Below, piece by piece: positions 8,653 through 17,964 of a stretch of DNA of 64,000 bases. Within the stretch, counting starts at the first letter, position 1; each line of letters begins with the position of its first letter. Below the pieces are notes generated by a model. That model saw nothing but the letters and a program-made list of their open reading frames with translations. It made no database searches and was not told the DNA's origin. Both the position numbers and the translations under genes were made by a program. Source of the stretch: Salipaludibacillus daqingensis (GTDB lineage Bacteria; Bacillota; Bacilli; Bacillales; Salisediminibacteriaceae); assembly GCF_029891575.1 (NCBI RefSeq), contig NZ_JARZHF010000012.1:90105-154104 (forward strand), written 5' to 3'.

Positions 8653-9099
8653 TTATTCTTCGCTTTTCTCCAAATAATTCTTAATATATTTCAAATGGTC
8701 CTGATCTTCCTTTTTTAGCATTCGAACAACTAACGGTTTCGTCAACCTCATCAGTAACTTCTCGGGGTGGACCGCTCCTTCAAACGAAATTTTCGTTTTC
8801 CTTTCATCCGTCTCTTGAAACGAATAAACATAGTCCACTGATAGTCCATTGGAGGAACTTTTGAATCCATATTTTTTATTATGATCACGTTGAATGATTT
8901 CAATATCAGTTCCTACTCGTCTGTTTGATAACTGGCGATATTCTCGGTATTTTCCACCAACTTGTTTTTCTTTATCATCCAAGCTTTCCACTTCTGACAC
9001 GTTCACGAACATTTTTTCAGCATTTTTCGGATTTGCCACTGTCTCGAACACAACCTCGATCGGGCAATCGATCACAACTTTTTCAAATAAATCTGCCAT
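8653..9099 (-). CDS. SRPBCC family protein (polyketide cyclase/START-like fold)
   Basis: This 148-residue protein begins F-E-K-V-V-I-D-C-P-I-E-V-V-F-E-T-V-A-N-P and continues with a beta-rich middle and a long C-terminal helix, the pattern of SRPBCC ligand-binding proteins. These have a deep hydrophobic pocket and very varied roles, so no substrate is proposed. A good ribosome site (GGAAGAG) precedes the ATG. It lies 23 bp after the ABC exporter pair and may be the last gene of that transcript; a terminator follows it. Confidence 0.75.
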   Translation of the reverse strand: MADLFEKVVIDCPIEVVFETVANPKNAEKMFVNVSEVESLDDKEKQVGGKYREYRQLSNRRVGTDIEIIQRDHNKKYGFKSSSNGLSVDYVYSFQETDERKTKISFEGAVHPEKLLMRLTKPLVVRMLKKEDQDHLKYIKNYLEKSEE

Positions 9100-9122
9100 A
9101 GCACTCTTCCTTTCCTACAAAG

Positions 9123-10925
9123 TTACACTTCTTCTTCCACCATTCCGAGTTTTTCTGCACCTTTTTGGAGTAAGTACATTTTCTCATACAACCCTTTTTG
9201 TTTTAACAGCTCTTGGTGATTTCCTTGTTCAACGATTTCCCCTTGATGTAAAACGAGGATGTGGTCTGCGTTTTTAATCGTCGAAAGTCGGTGGGCAATC
9301 GCAATCGTTGTGCGGCCTTTTCTCATCTTCTCAAGTGCTGCTTGGATTTCCGTTTCTGTTTCTGTATCTACAGTAGCAGTTGCCTCATCTAAAACGAGAA
9401 TCTTTGGTTCTTTTGCCATCGTTCTTGCAAACGATAAAAGTTGCCTTTGACCACTGGAAAACGTCGATCCGCGCTCTCCAACAGGATGATTATACCCTTT
9501 CGGTAGTTTGGAAATAAACGAGTCAGCGTGGACAAAAGCCGCTGCTTCGATCACATCTTCATCCGTAATGTTTTTATCGAATAGGCGAATGTTATGCTTC
9601 ACATCCCCAACAAACAAAAACGGATCTTGCATGACGAGTCCGATATTTTTCCTAAGTTCGTCATTATCATAACTTTCGAGATTATTTCCATCGATCACAA
9701 TCTCTCCTTGTTTGATCGAATAAAATCTCATCAATAAATTGATAATCGAGCTTTTCCCACTGCCTGTGTGCCCGACAAGAGCTAACGTTTCTCCTTGCTT
9801 CACTTTAAAACTAATATTTTTCAATACATCTTGTTTGCCATCGTAAGAGAATGTGACATTTTTGAATTCAATTTCTCCACTAGTGATTAGCGGTTCGTCG
9901 TCTCCTTGTTTCTCAGGAGATAATTCGTCATGATCCATTAAACGAAACACTCTTCCTGCTGAAATCATCGCTTGTTGGAAAATCGAAAGCCTCTGCATGA
10001 TTTGATTAACAGGTTCAAAAAAACGATCCAAATAGTTTACAAAAGCATATAATACACCAATTTCCACAGGGTTATTTAACGATGTGACGCCAAAAAACGT
10101 CAAAACAAGAACAAGTGCCATAATAGAAATAAAATCAACGGCTGGTCGTAATAATAACCCGTCTAGCTTCATGCTCTTATACCAAGCTTCGTGATGACCT
10201 TCGTTGATTTCCTGGAATTCTCGGTTCATTCTCCGCTCTTGACGGAATAATTGAATCACTGTCATCCCTTGAATCGACTCGTTTAAACGAGCGTTTAACT
10301 CGCTTAGTTTTTCACTCATTTGTGCATAATATTTCGAACTGAATTTTCGGTACAACTGCATAATGGTGATAATCATCGGTAATAGGATTAAACAGAACAA
10401 CGCTAACTGTGGGTTCAAATAGAACATTGCCACAAATACACCGATGAGAAATACGATATTTTGGATAAAAGTAGCCATGACGCTCACGTAAAGTTCCTTT
10501 ACTTGTTCGGTATCATTGGTGATCCGCGAGACTAATCCACCCGTTGGAAACTGGTCAAAAAACGATAAACCTAGTTTTTCGACTTTCTCAAAAATATCGA
10601 TTCTCAGTTTTTGAATAATTTTAAGGGCAATTTTTTGAAACAATAAAAGCTGCGTATAGTTCATTATTGCTGCTGAGATGTGGAGAAGAATATACCCTCC
10701 ACCTAACAACAGAAGGGGTTGAAGATCAAACACACGCGGTGTTAAAAAATCATCAATGAATATTTTAATTAAAATAGGACCAATTAATTCAGCACCTGTC
10801 CCACCAATCAGCAAAAGCAGCGCGATCGTAAGCCACTTCCAATGAGGTTTTGCATAGGAGAAAAGTCTTTTAAACACTGGTCCTTGAGCCAAAGGGGTCA
10901 GTAAATGTTTGTGACGATCAATCAT
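9123..10925 (-). CDS. ABC exporter half-transporter, catalytically canonical subunit
   Basis: This 600-residue protein has a six-helix transmembrane domain (about 30-320) fused to a C-terminal nucleotide-binding domain. Walker A is G-H-T-G-S-G-K-S-S and Walker B is L-V-L-D-E, with the catalytic Glu present. The signature reads S-S-G-Q rather than S-G-G-Q. It overlaps the upstream half-transporter by 4 bp (ATGA). The partner has the complementary defect (Asp after Walker B), so together they form one intact and one degenerate ATP site, the hallmark of heterodimeric exporters such as BmrCD, YfiBC and YknUV of B. subtilis. The likely role is multidrug or peptide export; the substrate is unknown. 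Confidence 0.88.
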   Translation of the reverse strand: MIDRHKHLLTPLAQGPVFKRLFSYAKPHWKWLTIALLLLIGGTGAELIGPILIKIFIDDFLTPRVFDLQPLLLLGGGYILLHISAAIMNYTQLLLFQKIALKIIQKLRIDIFEKVEKLGLSFFDQFPTGGLVSRITNDTEQVKELYVSVMATFIQNIVFLIGVFVAMFYLNPQLALFCLILLPMIITIMQLYRKFSSKYYAQMSEKLSELNARLNESIQGMTVIQLFRQERRMNREFQEINEGHHEAWYKSMKLDGLLLRPAVDFISIMALVLVLTFFGVTSLNNPVEIGVLYAFVNYLDRFFEPVNQIMQRLSIFQQAMISAGRVFRLMDHDELSPEKQGDDEPLITSGEIEFKNVTFSYDGKQDVLKNISFKVKQGETLALVGHTGSGKSSIINLLMRFYSIKQGEIVIDGNNLESYDNDELRKNIGLVMQDPFLFVGDVKHNIRLFDKNITDEDVIEAAAFVHADSFISKLPKGYNHPVGERGSTFSSGQRQLLSFARTMAKEPKILVLDEATATVDTETETEIQAALEKMRKGRTTIAIAHRLSTIKNADHILVLHQGEIVEQGNHQELLKQKGLYEKMYLLQKGAEKLGMVEEEV

Positions 10926-12679
10926 GAAGATTCGCCCCCTTTATGAACCAACGTCTCCAACTGTTGATGGTCATACATGCTTCGATACCAACCACTTCTA
11001 CTCATGAGTTGTTCGTGTGTACCGTGCTCCATTACCGTCCCTTGTTCCATGACGATAATTTGATCTGCATGTTTAATCGCACTTAACCTATGTGCCGTAA
11101 TAATTGTCGTTTTACCTCGGCGATTTTCTCTTAAATGATTCAAAATTTGTTCTTCTGTTTTTGCATCAACAGCGGATAGTGAATCATCTAATACGAGAAT
11201 TTCTGGATCTGCCAACAGTGCTCTTGCAATAGAAATGCGCTGCTTTTGTCCCCCAGACAAGGTGACCCCTCTTTCACCAACCATCGTTTCGTAGCCTTCA
11301 TCGAACTGAAGAATATCTTCGTGAATCGACGCTAATCTCGCTGCTTCGATGATTTCTGCATAGCTAGCGTTTGGTTTAGCAAAACTTATATTATCCGCAA
11401 GCGTTGCCGAAAACAAAAAATGGTCTTGTGGTACATATCCGACGGCGGTACGAATAGCATCCAATGTATAGCGAACTATCGGTCGCTCATCAAATAAAAT
11501 CGTCCCATCTTGAATATCAAAATCTCGCATTAACGAGCGAACGAGTGTCGTTTTCCCACTTCCGGTTCGTCCAGCAATTCCGAGCGTTTCTCCGCGCTTA
11601 ATATGTAAGTCAATCGCTTGAAGCGCCGAGTCTTCTTCTTCATCATAGGAAAATGCTTCGATTTGAAACGTTACATCTCCTTGTGGAGGTTTCGTCAACG
11701 CATCTGGTTCATCGATGATATCTTGCTCCACTGCTAGTAATCTTCTCACACGGTCGTAAGATGCTCGACCTCGTTCTACGATATTAAATAGCCAGCCAAA
11801 TGCCAACATTGGCCAAATGAGCAAACCTAAATAAACCGTAAAACTCGTTAACTGTCCGATAGAAATGTCGCCTGCAACAACGTACCTTGCCCCAAACACG
11901 ATCGACAAAAAGAATGAAAACCCTACAATTAGAGAAATAGTCGGATCAAATAACGCATCTACTTTAGCCACTTCAATGTTTTTCTTCACAACATGATCCG
12001 ATTCTTCTCGGAATGACGCCGCATCTTCTTCTTCATAACCAAAGGTTTTCGTCACACGAATACCTGACATACTTTCTTGCACTTTATCATTTAACGACGA
12101 AAAAGCTGCCTGAGCCTTGGAGAAGCGATGATGAAGCATCGACCCATATTTGCTTGTAGCAAGAGCCATAAAGGGCATCGGAATAAGCGCAATCAATGTT
12201 AGTTCCCAACTGATCGTCACCGCCATCGTTAAGATGACAAATCCACCCATCGTTAACGAATCAACGAGAGTCAGGACACCCGCTCCAGCCGTTTGCTCAA
12301 TTGCTCGAATATCATTTGTAGAATGAGCCATTAAGTCTCCCGTTCGTTGTTTTTGAAAAAACGAAGACGACATCCTCGAAAAATGATCGTATAGTTGATT
12401 TCGCAACAAACGAGCTAGGCGGATTGATGAGCCAAAGATTAAAATACGCCATATGTATCTTAAAATATACACAGTAACAGCTAAAGCAAACATAATTAGC
12501 ATCCACTGCCATATGATTTGCTCCGTTAACGTATTTAATGAAATATGGTCGACGATCACACCAACAATATACGGCGGTAATAAGGAGAGAATCGAAACAA
12601 CAATCAAAATTAATATTCCTCCACCATATTGCCACTTTTCCTGCTTGAAATACCACATTAAATCAATAAAAACTTTCAT
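10922..12679 (-). CDS. ABC exporter half-transporter, degenerate-site subunit
   Basis: This protein has 585 residues from the ATG at 12679. GTG 12688 is less likely because GAGGTG overlaps it and is better placed for the ATG. It has a six-helix membrane domain followed by a nucleotide-binding domain. Walker A is G-R-T-G-S-G-K-T-T, the signature L-S-G-G-Q is intact, but Walker B ends L-V-L-D-D, with Asp in place of the catalytic Glu. The length equals that of B. subtilis YheI (BmrC) and YknU as I recall them. It is the first gene of the pair and its stop overlaps the start of the partner. It probably forms a heterodimer exporting drugs or other amphipathic compounds. Confidence 0.88.
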   Translation of the reverse strand: MKVFIDLMWYFKQEKWQYGGGILILIVVSILSLLPPYIVGVIVDHISLNTLTEQIIWQWMLIMFALAVTVYILRYIWRILIFGSSIRLARLLRNQLYDHFSRMSSSFFQKQRTGDLMAHSTNDIRAIEQTAGAGVLTLVDSLTMGGFVILTMAVTISWELTLIALIPMPFMALATSKYGSMLHHRFSKAQAAFSSLNDKVQESMSGIRVTKTFGYEEEDAASFREESDHVVKKNIEVAKVDALFDPTISLIVGFSFFLSIVFGARYVVAGDISIGQLTSFTVYLGLLIWPMLAFGWLFNIVERGRASYDRVRRLLAVEQDIIDEPDALTKPPQGDVTFQIEAFSYDEEEDSALQAIDLHIKRGETLGIAGRTGSGKTTLVRSLMRDFDIQDGTILFDERPIVRYTLDAIRTAVGYVPQDHFLFSATLADNISFAKPNASYAEIIEAARLASIHEDILQFDEGYETMVGERGVTLSGGQKQRISIARALLADPEILVLDDSLSAVDAKTEEQILNHLRENRRGKTTIITAHRLSAIKHADQIIVMEQGTVMEHGTHEQLMSRSGWYRSMYDHQQLETLVHKGGESS

Positions 12680-12807
12680 GTGTGGCACACCTCAATTTCA
12701 ATATTTTCAGTAACTGTAAAACAATACCATCGTTATTTTACCACAGGAATGTTGAAAATAGTGAAAAGGTTTTCAAAGCACGATAACACCGAAACTATTC
12801 GATACTA

Positions 12808-13881
12808 TCAAACATCTTGTCCAATAAACGTATCCATTTTCTTTTGGATGACAGACGTAATTTCATCTTCGTCAAAGTCATTTAGCCTAATCGTTTTCTG
12901 CTCTTCACTCTGGTCATAATCTTGGTTTTTATGGTTATATCTTGGATCATAGTAATGTTGCAATAATAGTCCAAATAATTCTTCATACTGCTGATTTTCA
13001 AGTGTTTCTTCCACACGTTGCTTCACATCAGTTGGTAACCGTTTTTTTATTTTATCGACCCCTTCAGCGATCTCATCCGAAAACTGGAAGGGACGATAAT
13101 CTTCCATAATATGATTGACTCTTCGTTCTAATTTATCTTCAATATGTACAACACTTCCTTGTTCTTTCTGTTCCAAGATAAACGGTGGAAGAACAATTCG
13201 CCCAATTCGTTGACTTTCCGCTTCAATAATCATTGTTTTTTGCTCAGCGTATTTTTCAAGTTCACGAACTAAATCAAATTCAAATTGCTTTTGACTCGTC
13301 TGAGGTAATCCAATATGTCCAAACACAGAACCACGGTGACTTGCCAACCCTTCGAGATCAATAACGGGGTAACCACGCTCTTTTAATTGCAACAGCCACT
13401 TCGTTTTCCCCGTACCTGTATGCCCACCTAATACGATCGTTTTCCAGTCCATACCAGCAAATTCGTCAAGTTTTTTCTGCACATTTTGCCGTACGGAACG
13501 AATCCCGCCATCTAATCGTAGCACTGGAAGTTTCATCGCAAGCATCATCGAAACAAAGGACCCACTTCTCATGCCACCTCTTGCACACGTCACAACTGGG
13601 ATCATTCCAGGATGATCTTGCTGCAATTGCATCCACTGCTCATAAAATTCCGGTAGTTTACGTGCGTATACATCGACCCCTACTTTTTTCGCCTTTTCTA
13701 TACTTTTTTGCTTGTAAATCGTTCCCACTAGCTTTCGCTCAACGTCGGAAAACAACGGTATATTTATACTTCCTGGCAAATGAAATTCTGCAAACTCCGA
13801 TGGCGATCTCACATCTATGACGTAGTGATTATTGTCGTTTACTTGCTCATAAGATATAGATGGAAAAGTATATTCTTGCAT
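12808..13881 (-). CDS. mnmH: tRNA 2-selenouridine synthase MnmH (SelU/YbbB)
   Basis: This 357-residue enzyme replaces sulfur by selenium in the wobble 2-thiouridine of Lys, Glu and Gln tRNAs, using selenophosphate from SelD. An N-terminal rhodanese domain carries the catalytic Cys in T-C-A-R-G-G-M-R-S (C99), followed by a P-loop domain with G-G-H-T-G-T-G-K-T (151-159). Length and both domains match the family. The ATG at 13881 sits 9 nt after AGGTG; GTG 13893 overlaps that site. It appears to be transcribed alone. It implies a selenophosphate supply and fits the two apparent selenoproteins at 44.3-45.9 kb. B. subtilis, as I recall, lacks this gene, so it is an insertion relative to the yneF-ccdC backbone. 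Confidence 0.9.
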   Translation of the reverse strand: MQEYTFPSISYEQVNDNNHYVIDVRSPSEFAEFHLPGSINIPLFSDVERKLVGTIYKQKSIEKAKKVGVDVYARKLPEFYEQWMQLQQDHPGMIPVVTCARGGMRSGSFVSMMLAMKLPVLRLDGGIRSVRQNVQKKLDEFAGMDWKTIVLGGHTGTGKTKWLLQLKERGYPVIDLEGLASHRGSVFGHIGLPQTSQKQFEFDLVRELEKYAEQKTMIIEAESQRIGRIVLPPFILEQKEQGSVVHIEDKLERRVNHIMEDYRPFQFSDEIAEGVDKIKKRLPTDVKQRVEETLENQQYEELFGLLLQHYYDPRYNHKNQDYDQSEEQKTIRLNDFDEDEITSVIQKKMDTFIGQDV

Positions 13882-14008
13882 ATATGTATTCACCTATTTC
13901 ATTTAGATTTTTAAAATCTTCAACCCTCTAGAAATATTATAGAATACCAGACCTCGAAAAGAAAACGGCCCGTTTTATAACGAATGATACTGCTTAACCT
14001 TGGTATGA

Positions 14009-14036
14009 AAAAACACCCCTTGTCGGAGTGTTCGTT
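14009..14036 (-). terminator. terminator of yneF
   Basis: On the minus strand AACACTCC pairs with GGGGTGTT across a short loop and is followed by a run of T, starting 2 bp after the yneF stop. Confidence 0.75.
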
Positions 14037-14037
14037 C

Positions 14038-14247
14038 TTATTTTTGGTTATTCATCGCTTTCATCATTTGGTTAATCTTCTTTTGCGATGGATTCTGACC
14101 CATTTGCATCATCATCACTCGAAGCATCTTCTCATTAATTGGTGGATTTTTCTTCATGTAATTCATCATGTACTGTCTAGCAATAAAGAATCCAATCGCG
14201 ATTCCTGCTAACAGAGCGATGACACCGATTAAAATATATACCCACAT
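14038..14247 (-). CDS. yneF: YneF family small membrane protein (UPF0154)
   Basis: This 69-residue protein has one N-terminal membrane helix (about 3-24) followed by a basic cytoplasmic tail rich in Met, Asn and Lys, including [15 protein letters not shown]. This is the full-length YneF/UPF0154 pattern. GGAGGG precedes the ATG. The gene order tkt-sirA-yneF is the same as in B. subtilis. Function unknown. Confidence 0.9.
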   Translation of the reverse strand: MWVYILIGVIALLAGIAIGFFIARQYMMNYMKKNPPINEKMLRVMMMQMGQNPSQKKINQMMKAMNNQK

Positions 14248-14374
14248 CGGCGTTGACCCTCCTTCTTCTATCTACTACGTTGTCGGATAGTAAGTTATTT
14301 TCTTGTGAACCCTATTCATTATACATGATTCAAACCCACTTTAAAAGAGCCTTGGAAGTTTTTTCTCTTATTCT

Positions 14375-14827
14375 CTACCTTTCATCCATAATGTTCATCA
14401 CTTGAATTGGACGTAACCATCCAAATTTATTTGTATCGTGATTAAGTGCTAGAAAAAACGGCTGGTAGTTTCGCAACACTTCAAAAAAACTTGTCTCCGC
14501 ATCAATACTTCCTCTAGCAGTTAAAATCATCTTTCCAGGATATAGTGTCAGTTGTGCATAATTTTTGTTTTTCATCTCATTCAACGTATGAGTATTATCC
14601 GAATAAGAATAATCCTTTTTATGAAAAAAGGAATGATAAATATATTCATTTAGTTCTTTTCTTTTATAGTCTTTTGTAATATATCGAATTTGATGAGTAG
14701 TTAGTGTTTTGAGAAACCCTTTTGAATAAACATTTTCCTGAAAAAGCTGATACAATTTCTTTTCCATTCCACTATACATATAAGCGACTTCTTCATCGAT
14801 CAATACAATCTCATACTTTCTCAACAA
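14375..14827 (-). CDS. sirA: sporulation inhibitor of replication SirA
   Basis: SirA binds domain I of DnaA and blocks new rounds of replication when cells enter sporulation. The protein has about 150 residues. The C-terminal pattern E-T-S-F-F-E-V-L-R-x-x-x-P-F-F-L-A-L and F-G-W-L-R-P is recognisable for SirA, and the location between tkt and yneF is that of B. subtilis yneE. The start is unusual. The two in-frame ATGs at 14836 and 14833 lie 0-3 nt after AAAAGGGG, too close, whereas TTG at 14827 is 9 nt away and gives the N-terminus expected for the family. I therefore use TTG. Any Spo0A box upstream is not clear by eye. Confidence 0.82.
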   Translation of the reverse strand: MLRKYEIVLIDEEVAYMYSGMEKKLYQLFQENVYSKGFLKTLTTHQIRYITKDYKRKELNEYIYHSFFHKKDYSYSDNTHTLNEMKNKNYAQLTLYPGKMILTARGSIDAETSFFEVLRNYQPFFLALNHDTNKFGWLRPIQVMNIMDER

Positions 14828-15020
14828 ATTCATCATCCCCTTTTCATTCTATACTATAGAACGCATGCGAACGTTGGACTTTCTTTATTACTTAAGTATA
14901 AAAGACAAGGCCTCATTCGTTTGTCACAATGTGTAAGGAGAGATTGACTAATTTTGTCTATCGATAGCTTCTTTTGGTAGATGCCCGTCGATTTCGAACA
15001 TCTTATTCTCTAAAGACAAC

Positions 15021-15056
15021 AAAAAGCACCTGGTTCATAAAACAAACCAGGTGCTA
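15021..15056 (-). terminator. terminator of tkt
   Basis: A perfect 11-bp stem AGCACCTGGTT / AACCAGGTGCT with a 9-nt loop is followed on the minus strand by TTTTTG, directly after the tkt stop. Confidence 0.9.
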
Positions 15057-15061
15057 CCTTT

Positions 15062-17059
15062 TTATTTTTCTAAAAGTTGTTTGAAACGATTTACAACGTT
15101 CTCAGGTGTAAATCCGTATTCTTTCAAAATCACATCTCCAGGAGCGGAAGCACCGAACATATCGATACCTAAAACAGAACCTTCGCTACCAGTGTAACGG
15201 TCCCAGCCTAATGTCGCACCCATTTCAATACCTAAACGATGCTTCACTTGTGATGGAATCACAGATTCTTTATACTCTGCAGATTGTTTTTCGAAACGAT
15301 CCCAACTTGGCATACTTACAACAGATACGTGAATACCTTCTTTTTCTAACGCATGTTGCCCTTCTACAGCTAAGGATACTTCAGATCCTGTAGCAAGAAG
15401 AATACCATCTAGGTCGCCATTCGCTTCTGATACTACGTAGGCACCTTTTTTCACACCTTCATATGCATTCTCTTTCGTAGCAGGAAGTGTTGGCAACCCT
15501 TGACGAGTTAGTACGAGCGCATGAGGTTGGTCTGTGCTTTCAAGTGCCACTTTCCACGCTGCCGCCGCTTCATTTCCATCTGCTGGACGAACGATGGACA
15601 GGCCTGGAATAGCTCTTAAAGCTGCTAACTGCTCTACAGGTTCATGGGTTGGCCCATCTTCCCCTACAGCAATACTATCATGAGTAAACACGTACGTTGC
15701 TGGTATTTTCATGAGTGCAGATAGACGAAGCGCAGGACGTAAGTAATCAGAGAACACGAAGAATGTTGCTGCATATGGCTTCAATCCGCCGTGTAACGTC
15801 ATACCATTCACTGCTGCTGCCATCGCAAATTCACGAACACCAAACCAGATATTTCTTCCAGCGTAGTTATCACGAGAGAAATCTGATTCTCCTTTTAGCA
15901 TTGTTTTATTGGAAGAGGCTAAGTCCGCAGAACCACCAAACATACTTGGAACGTTCTTCGCAAGCGCATTTAATACGTCTCCACCTGATGCACGAGTAGC
16001 AGCATTATCTCCTACTTCATAAACAGGAACATCTTTATCCCATCCTTCAGGAAGTTCTCCATTCATCGCTGTTTCTAACTGAGCTGCAAGTTCAGGGTGT
16101 GCTTTTTTGTAAGCAGCAAACGTGTCATTCCACGCTGCTTCTTTTTTAGCGCCTTCCTCAGCAAGAGCTTTGTAATGATCACGAACTTCATTAGGTACGT
16201 GGAAATCTTGCTCAAATGTCCACTTGTACGCTTCTTTTGTCATTTTCACTTCGTCTTCACCAAGTGGTGCGCCGTGTGAAGCAGACTTACCGCTCTTGTT
16301 TGGAGAACCATATCCAATAACGGTTTTCACTTCGATCAATGTCGGGCGATCATCCGCTTTTGCTGATTCAATCGCTTTCGAAATAGCAGCTAGATCATTT
16401 CCATCTTCTACACGAATCACTTGCCATCCGTATGCTTTATAGCGATCCTCTACACTTTCAGAAAATGATTGGTGAAGCTCTCCGTCTAGTGAAATGTCAT
16501 TGGAATCATAAAATACAATTAATTTGCCAAGTTTAAGATGTCCTGCTAATGAGGAAGCTTCCGAAGATACGCCTTCCATTAAATCTCCATCTCCACAAAT
16601 GCTATATGTATAATGATCAACAACATTGAAGTTGTCTCGATTATAAGTGGAAGCTAAGTGCCTTTCTGCCATTGCAAATCCTACTGACATAGCAATTCCT
16701 TGACCGAGCGGTCCAGTTGTTGCTTCGACACCAGGAGTATGACCAAATTCAGGATGTCCAGGTGTTCTACTTCCCCACTGTCTAAATCCTTTAAGGTCTT
16801 CCATCGTGACATCATATTCATGTAAGTGAAGCAAGCTATATAGTAACATTGAGCCATGGCCTGCAGATAAAATGAAGCGATCACGGTTAAACCAATCTGG
16901 GTTTGATGGATTATGATCCATATACTTAGACCATAACGTGTAAGCCATTGGTGCAGCCCCCATCGGCATTCCTGGGTGACCAGAGTTTGCCTTCTCAATG
17001 CTATCAATCGACAATGTACGAATCGTATTAATGGACATATTGTCAATATTTGTTGACAT
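15062..17059 (-). CDS. tkt: transketolase
   Basis: This 665-residue thiamine-diphosphate enzyme of the pentose phosphate pathway moves two-carbon ketol units between sugar phosphates. It has the usual three-domain layout. The N-terminal domain carries G-H-x-G-x-P and the thiamine-binding G-D-G-D-L-M-E-G...N. The middle domain has the G-V-R-E-F-A-M and [14 protein letters not shown] elements. A short C-terminal domain follows. Length is normal and no motif is missing. A GAGGC-type ribosome site precedes the ATG. It ends at a strong terminator; ynzC lies upstream as in B. subtilis. Confidence 0.96.
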   Translation of the reverse strand: MSTNIDNMSINTIRTLSIDSIEKANSGHPGMPMGAAPMAYTLWSKYMDHNPSNPDWFNRDRFILSAGHGSMLLYSLLHLHEYDVTMEDLKGFRQWGSRTPGHPEFGHTPGVEATTGPLGQGIAMSVGFAMAERHLASTYNRDNFNVVDHYTYSICGDGDLMEGVSSEASSLAGHLKLGKLIVFYDSNDISLDGELHQSFSESVEDRYKAYGWQVIRVEDGNDLAAISKAIESAKADDRPTLIEVKTVIGYGSPNKSGKSASHGAPLGEDEVKMTKEAYKWTFEQDFHVPNEVRDHYKALAEEGAKKEAAWNDTFAAYKKAHPELAAQLETAMNGELPEGWDKDVPVYEVGDNAATRASGGDVLNALAKNVPSMFGGSADLASSNKTMLKGESDFSRDNYAGRNIWFGVREFAMAAAVNGMTLHGGLKPYAATFFVFSDYLRPALRLSALMKIPATYVFTHDSIAVGEDGPTHEPVEQLAALRAIPGLSIVRPADGNEAAAAWKVALESTDQPHALVLTRQGLPTLPATKENAYEGVKKGAYVVSEANGDLDGILLATGSEVSLAVEGQHALEKEGIHVSVVSMPSWDRFEKQSAEYKESVIPSQVKHRLGIEMGATLGWDRYTGSEGSVLGIDMFGASAPGDVILKEYGFTPENVVNRFKQLLEK

Positions 17060-17220
17060 AAAATATCAGCCTCTTTTCTTTTAATTTGCTCAAATCTACA
17101 CTAATCATATACTTTCTCGAGACGTTAGACAACCGTTATTCGATGAGAATTTAAGATATTTCATGATAAAACATTTCTTGAAAACGGGAAAATAATTGAT
17201 CATTTATTTTTTATACAAAA

Positions 17221-17257
17221 GAAATAACAAAAGCGTTTACATAGCTTTTGTTATTTC
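17221..17257. terminator. perfect 14-bp inverted repeat, probable terminator downstream of ynzC
   Basis: GAAATAACAAAAGC pairs perfectly with GCTTTTGTTATTTC over a 9-nt loop, with T-rich sequence on both outer sides. It lies in the 420-bp gap between ynzC and tkt; nothing else recognisable was seen in that gap. Confidence 0.6.
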
Positions 17258-17482
17258 TTTCCGAACGAAAAAGTCTATTATTCGTAAGGTTTAGATACCT
17301 CCAAATAAGTTATTATGGATAAAGGATCATCGTAAATTCCGCTACGCCACAAGCATTTCACTAGCTTTTACATTAAATGATAACAACGTGTGTATTGTTA
17401 GAACTAGTCGGTTACTGATCCGGTTTATACTAGAATAAACACGGGCAAGCCTTCTCCTATAATATTTCTAGTCAATGCTCAT

Positions 17483-17728
17483 TTAATGCAACGGACCTTT
17501 ATTTTTATTTTGTTCTTTTTCATGTTTTAATTTTTCTGGTGTTACGTCATTACCTTCTTCATCCACCACTTTTACAGACGTTAATTGATTTTTAAAAGAT
17601 TGTCGAACGTTTTGTAAATATTCTTCTCGAAGCTTTTTTTGCTCTTTCTGTTCTTTTAAGGAAAGACCTTCTGCTTTCGCTTTTTTAGCCAATTCATTAA
17701 TTCGCTGAAGTTTATCGTTGCTTATCAC
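17483..17728 (-). CDS. ynzC: YnzC family protein (DUF896)
   Basis: This 81-residue protein starts at GTG 17728, 7 nt after GGAGG. A longer reading from 17791 would add 21 unlikely residues. The sequence I-x-R-I-N-E-L-A-K-K-A-K-x-E-G-L-S-x-x-E-x-x-E-Q is the DUF896 signature, a short helical hairpin, followed by a charged tail. In B. subtilis ynzC follows yneA-yneB in the SOS-inducible transcript. Here it is separated from yneB by an ECF sigma operon, so that link is probably lost. The function of this small cytosolic protein is unknown. Confidence 0.9.
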   Translation of the reverse strand: MISNDKLQRINELAKKAKAEGLSLKEQKEQKKLREEYLQNVRQSFKNQLTSVKVVDEEGNDVTPEKLKHEKEQNKNKGPLH

Positions 17729-17914
17729 TTGAATTCCTCCATTATTGTAAAATACTCGTTTCATCTTATTAAACAATAGGAATGATTTCAAGTAATATTG
17801 TTTTTCTCACATATTATATTTGCTGTGGCAGAACTCATCTGTTCTTTCTTTCATAAAAGTACAAATTGAACTTCCAAAGTTATTCTAACTAAAAACTTCA
17901 CATTTCAATCTATA

Positions 17915-17947
17915 AAACACGAAAGAGGCTATCTCTCTCGTGTTTTT
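17915..17947 (-). terminator. terminator of the ECF sigma/anti-sigma operon
   Basis: AAAACACGAAAGAG pairs with CTCTCTCGTGTTTT (one bulge) 20 bp after the anti-sigma stop; outer bases are T-rich on the minus strand. Confidence 0.75.
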
Positions 17948-17964
17948 ATAAATGAAAAGTTTAG

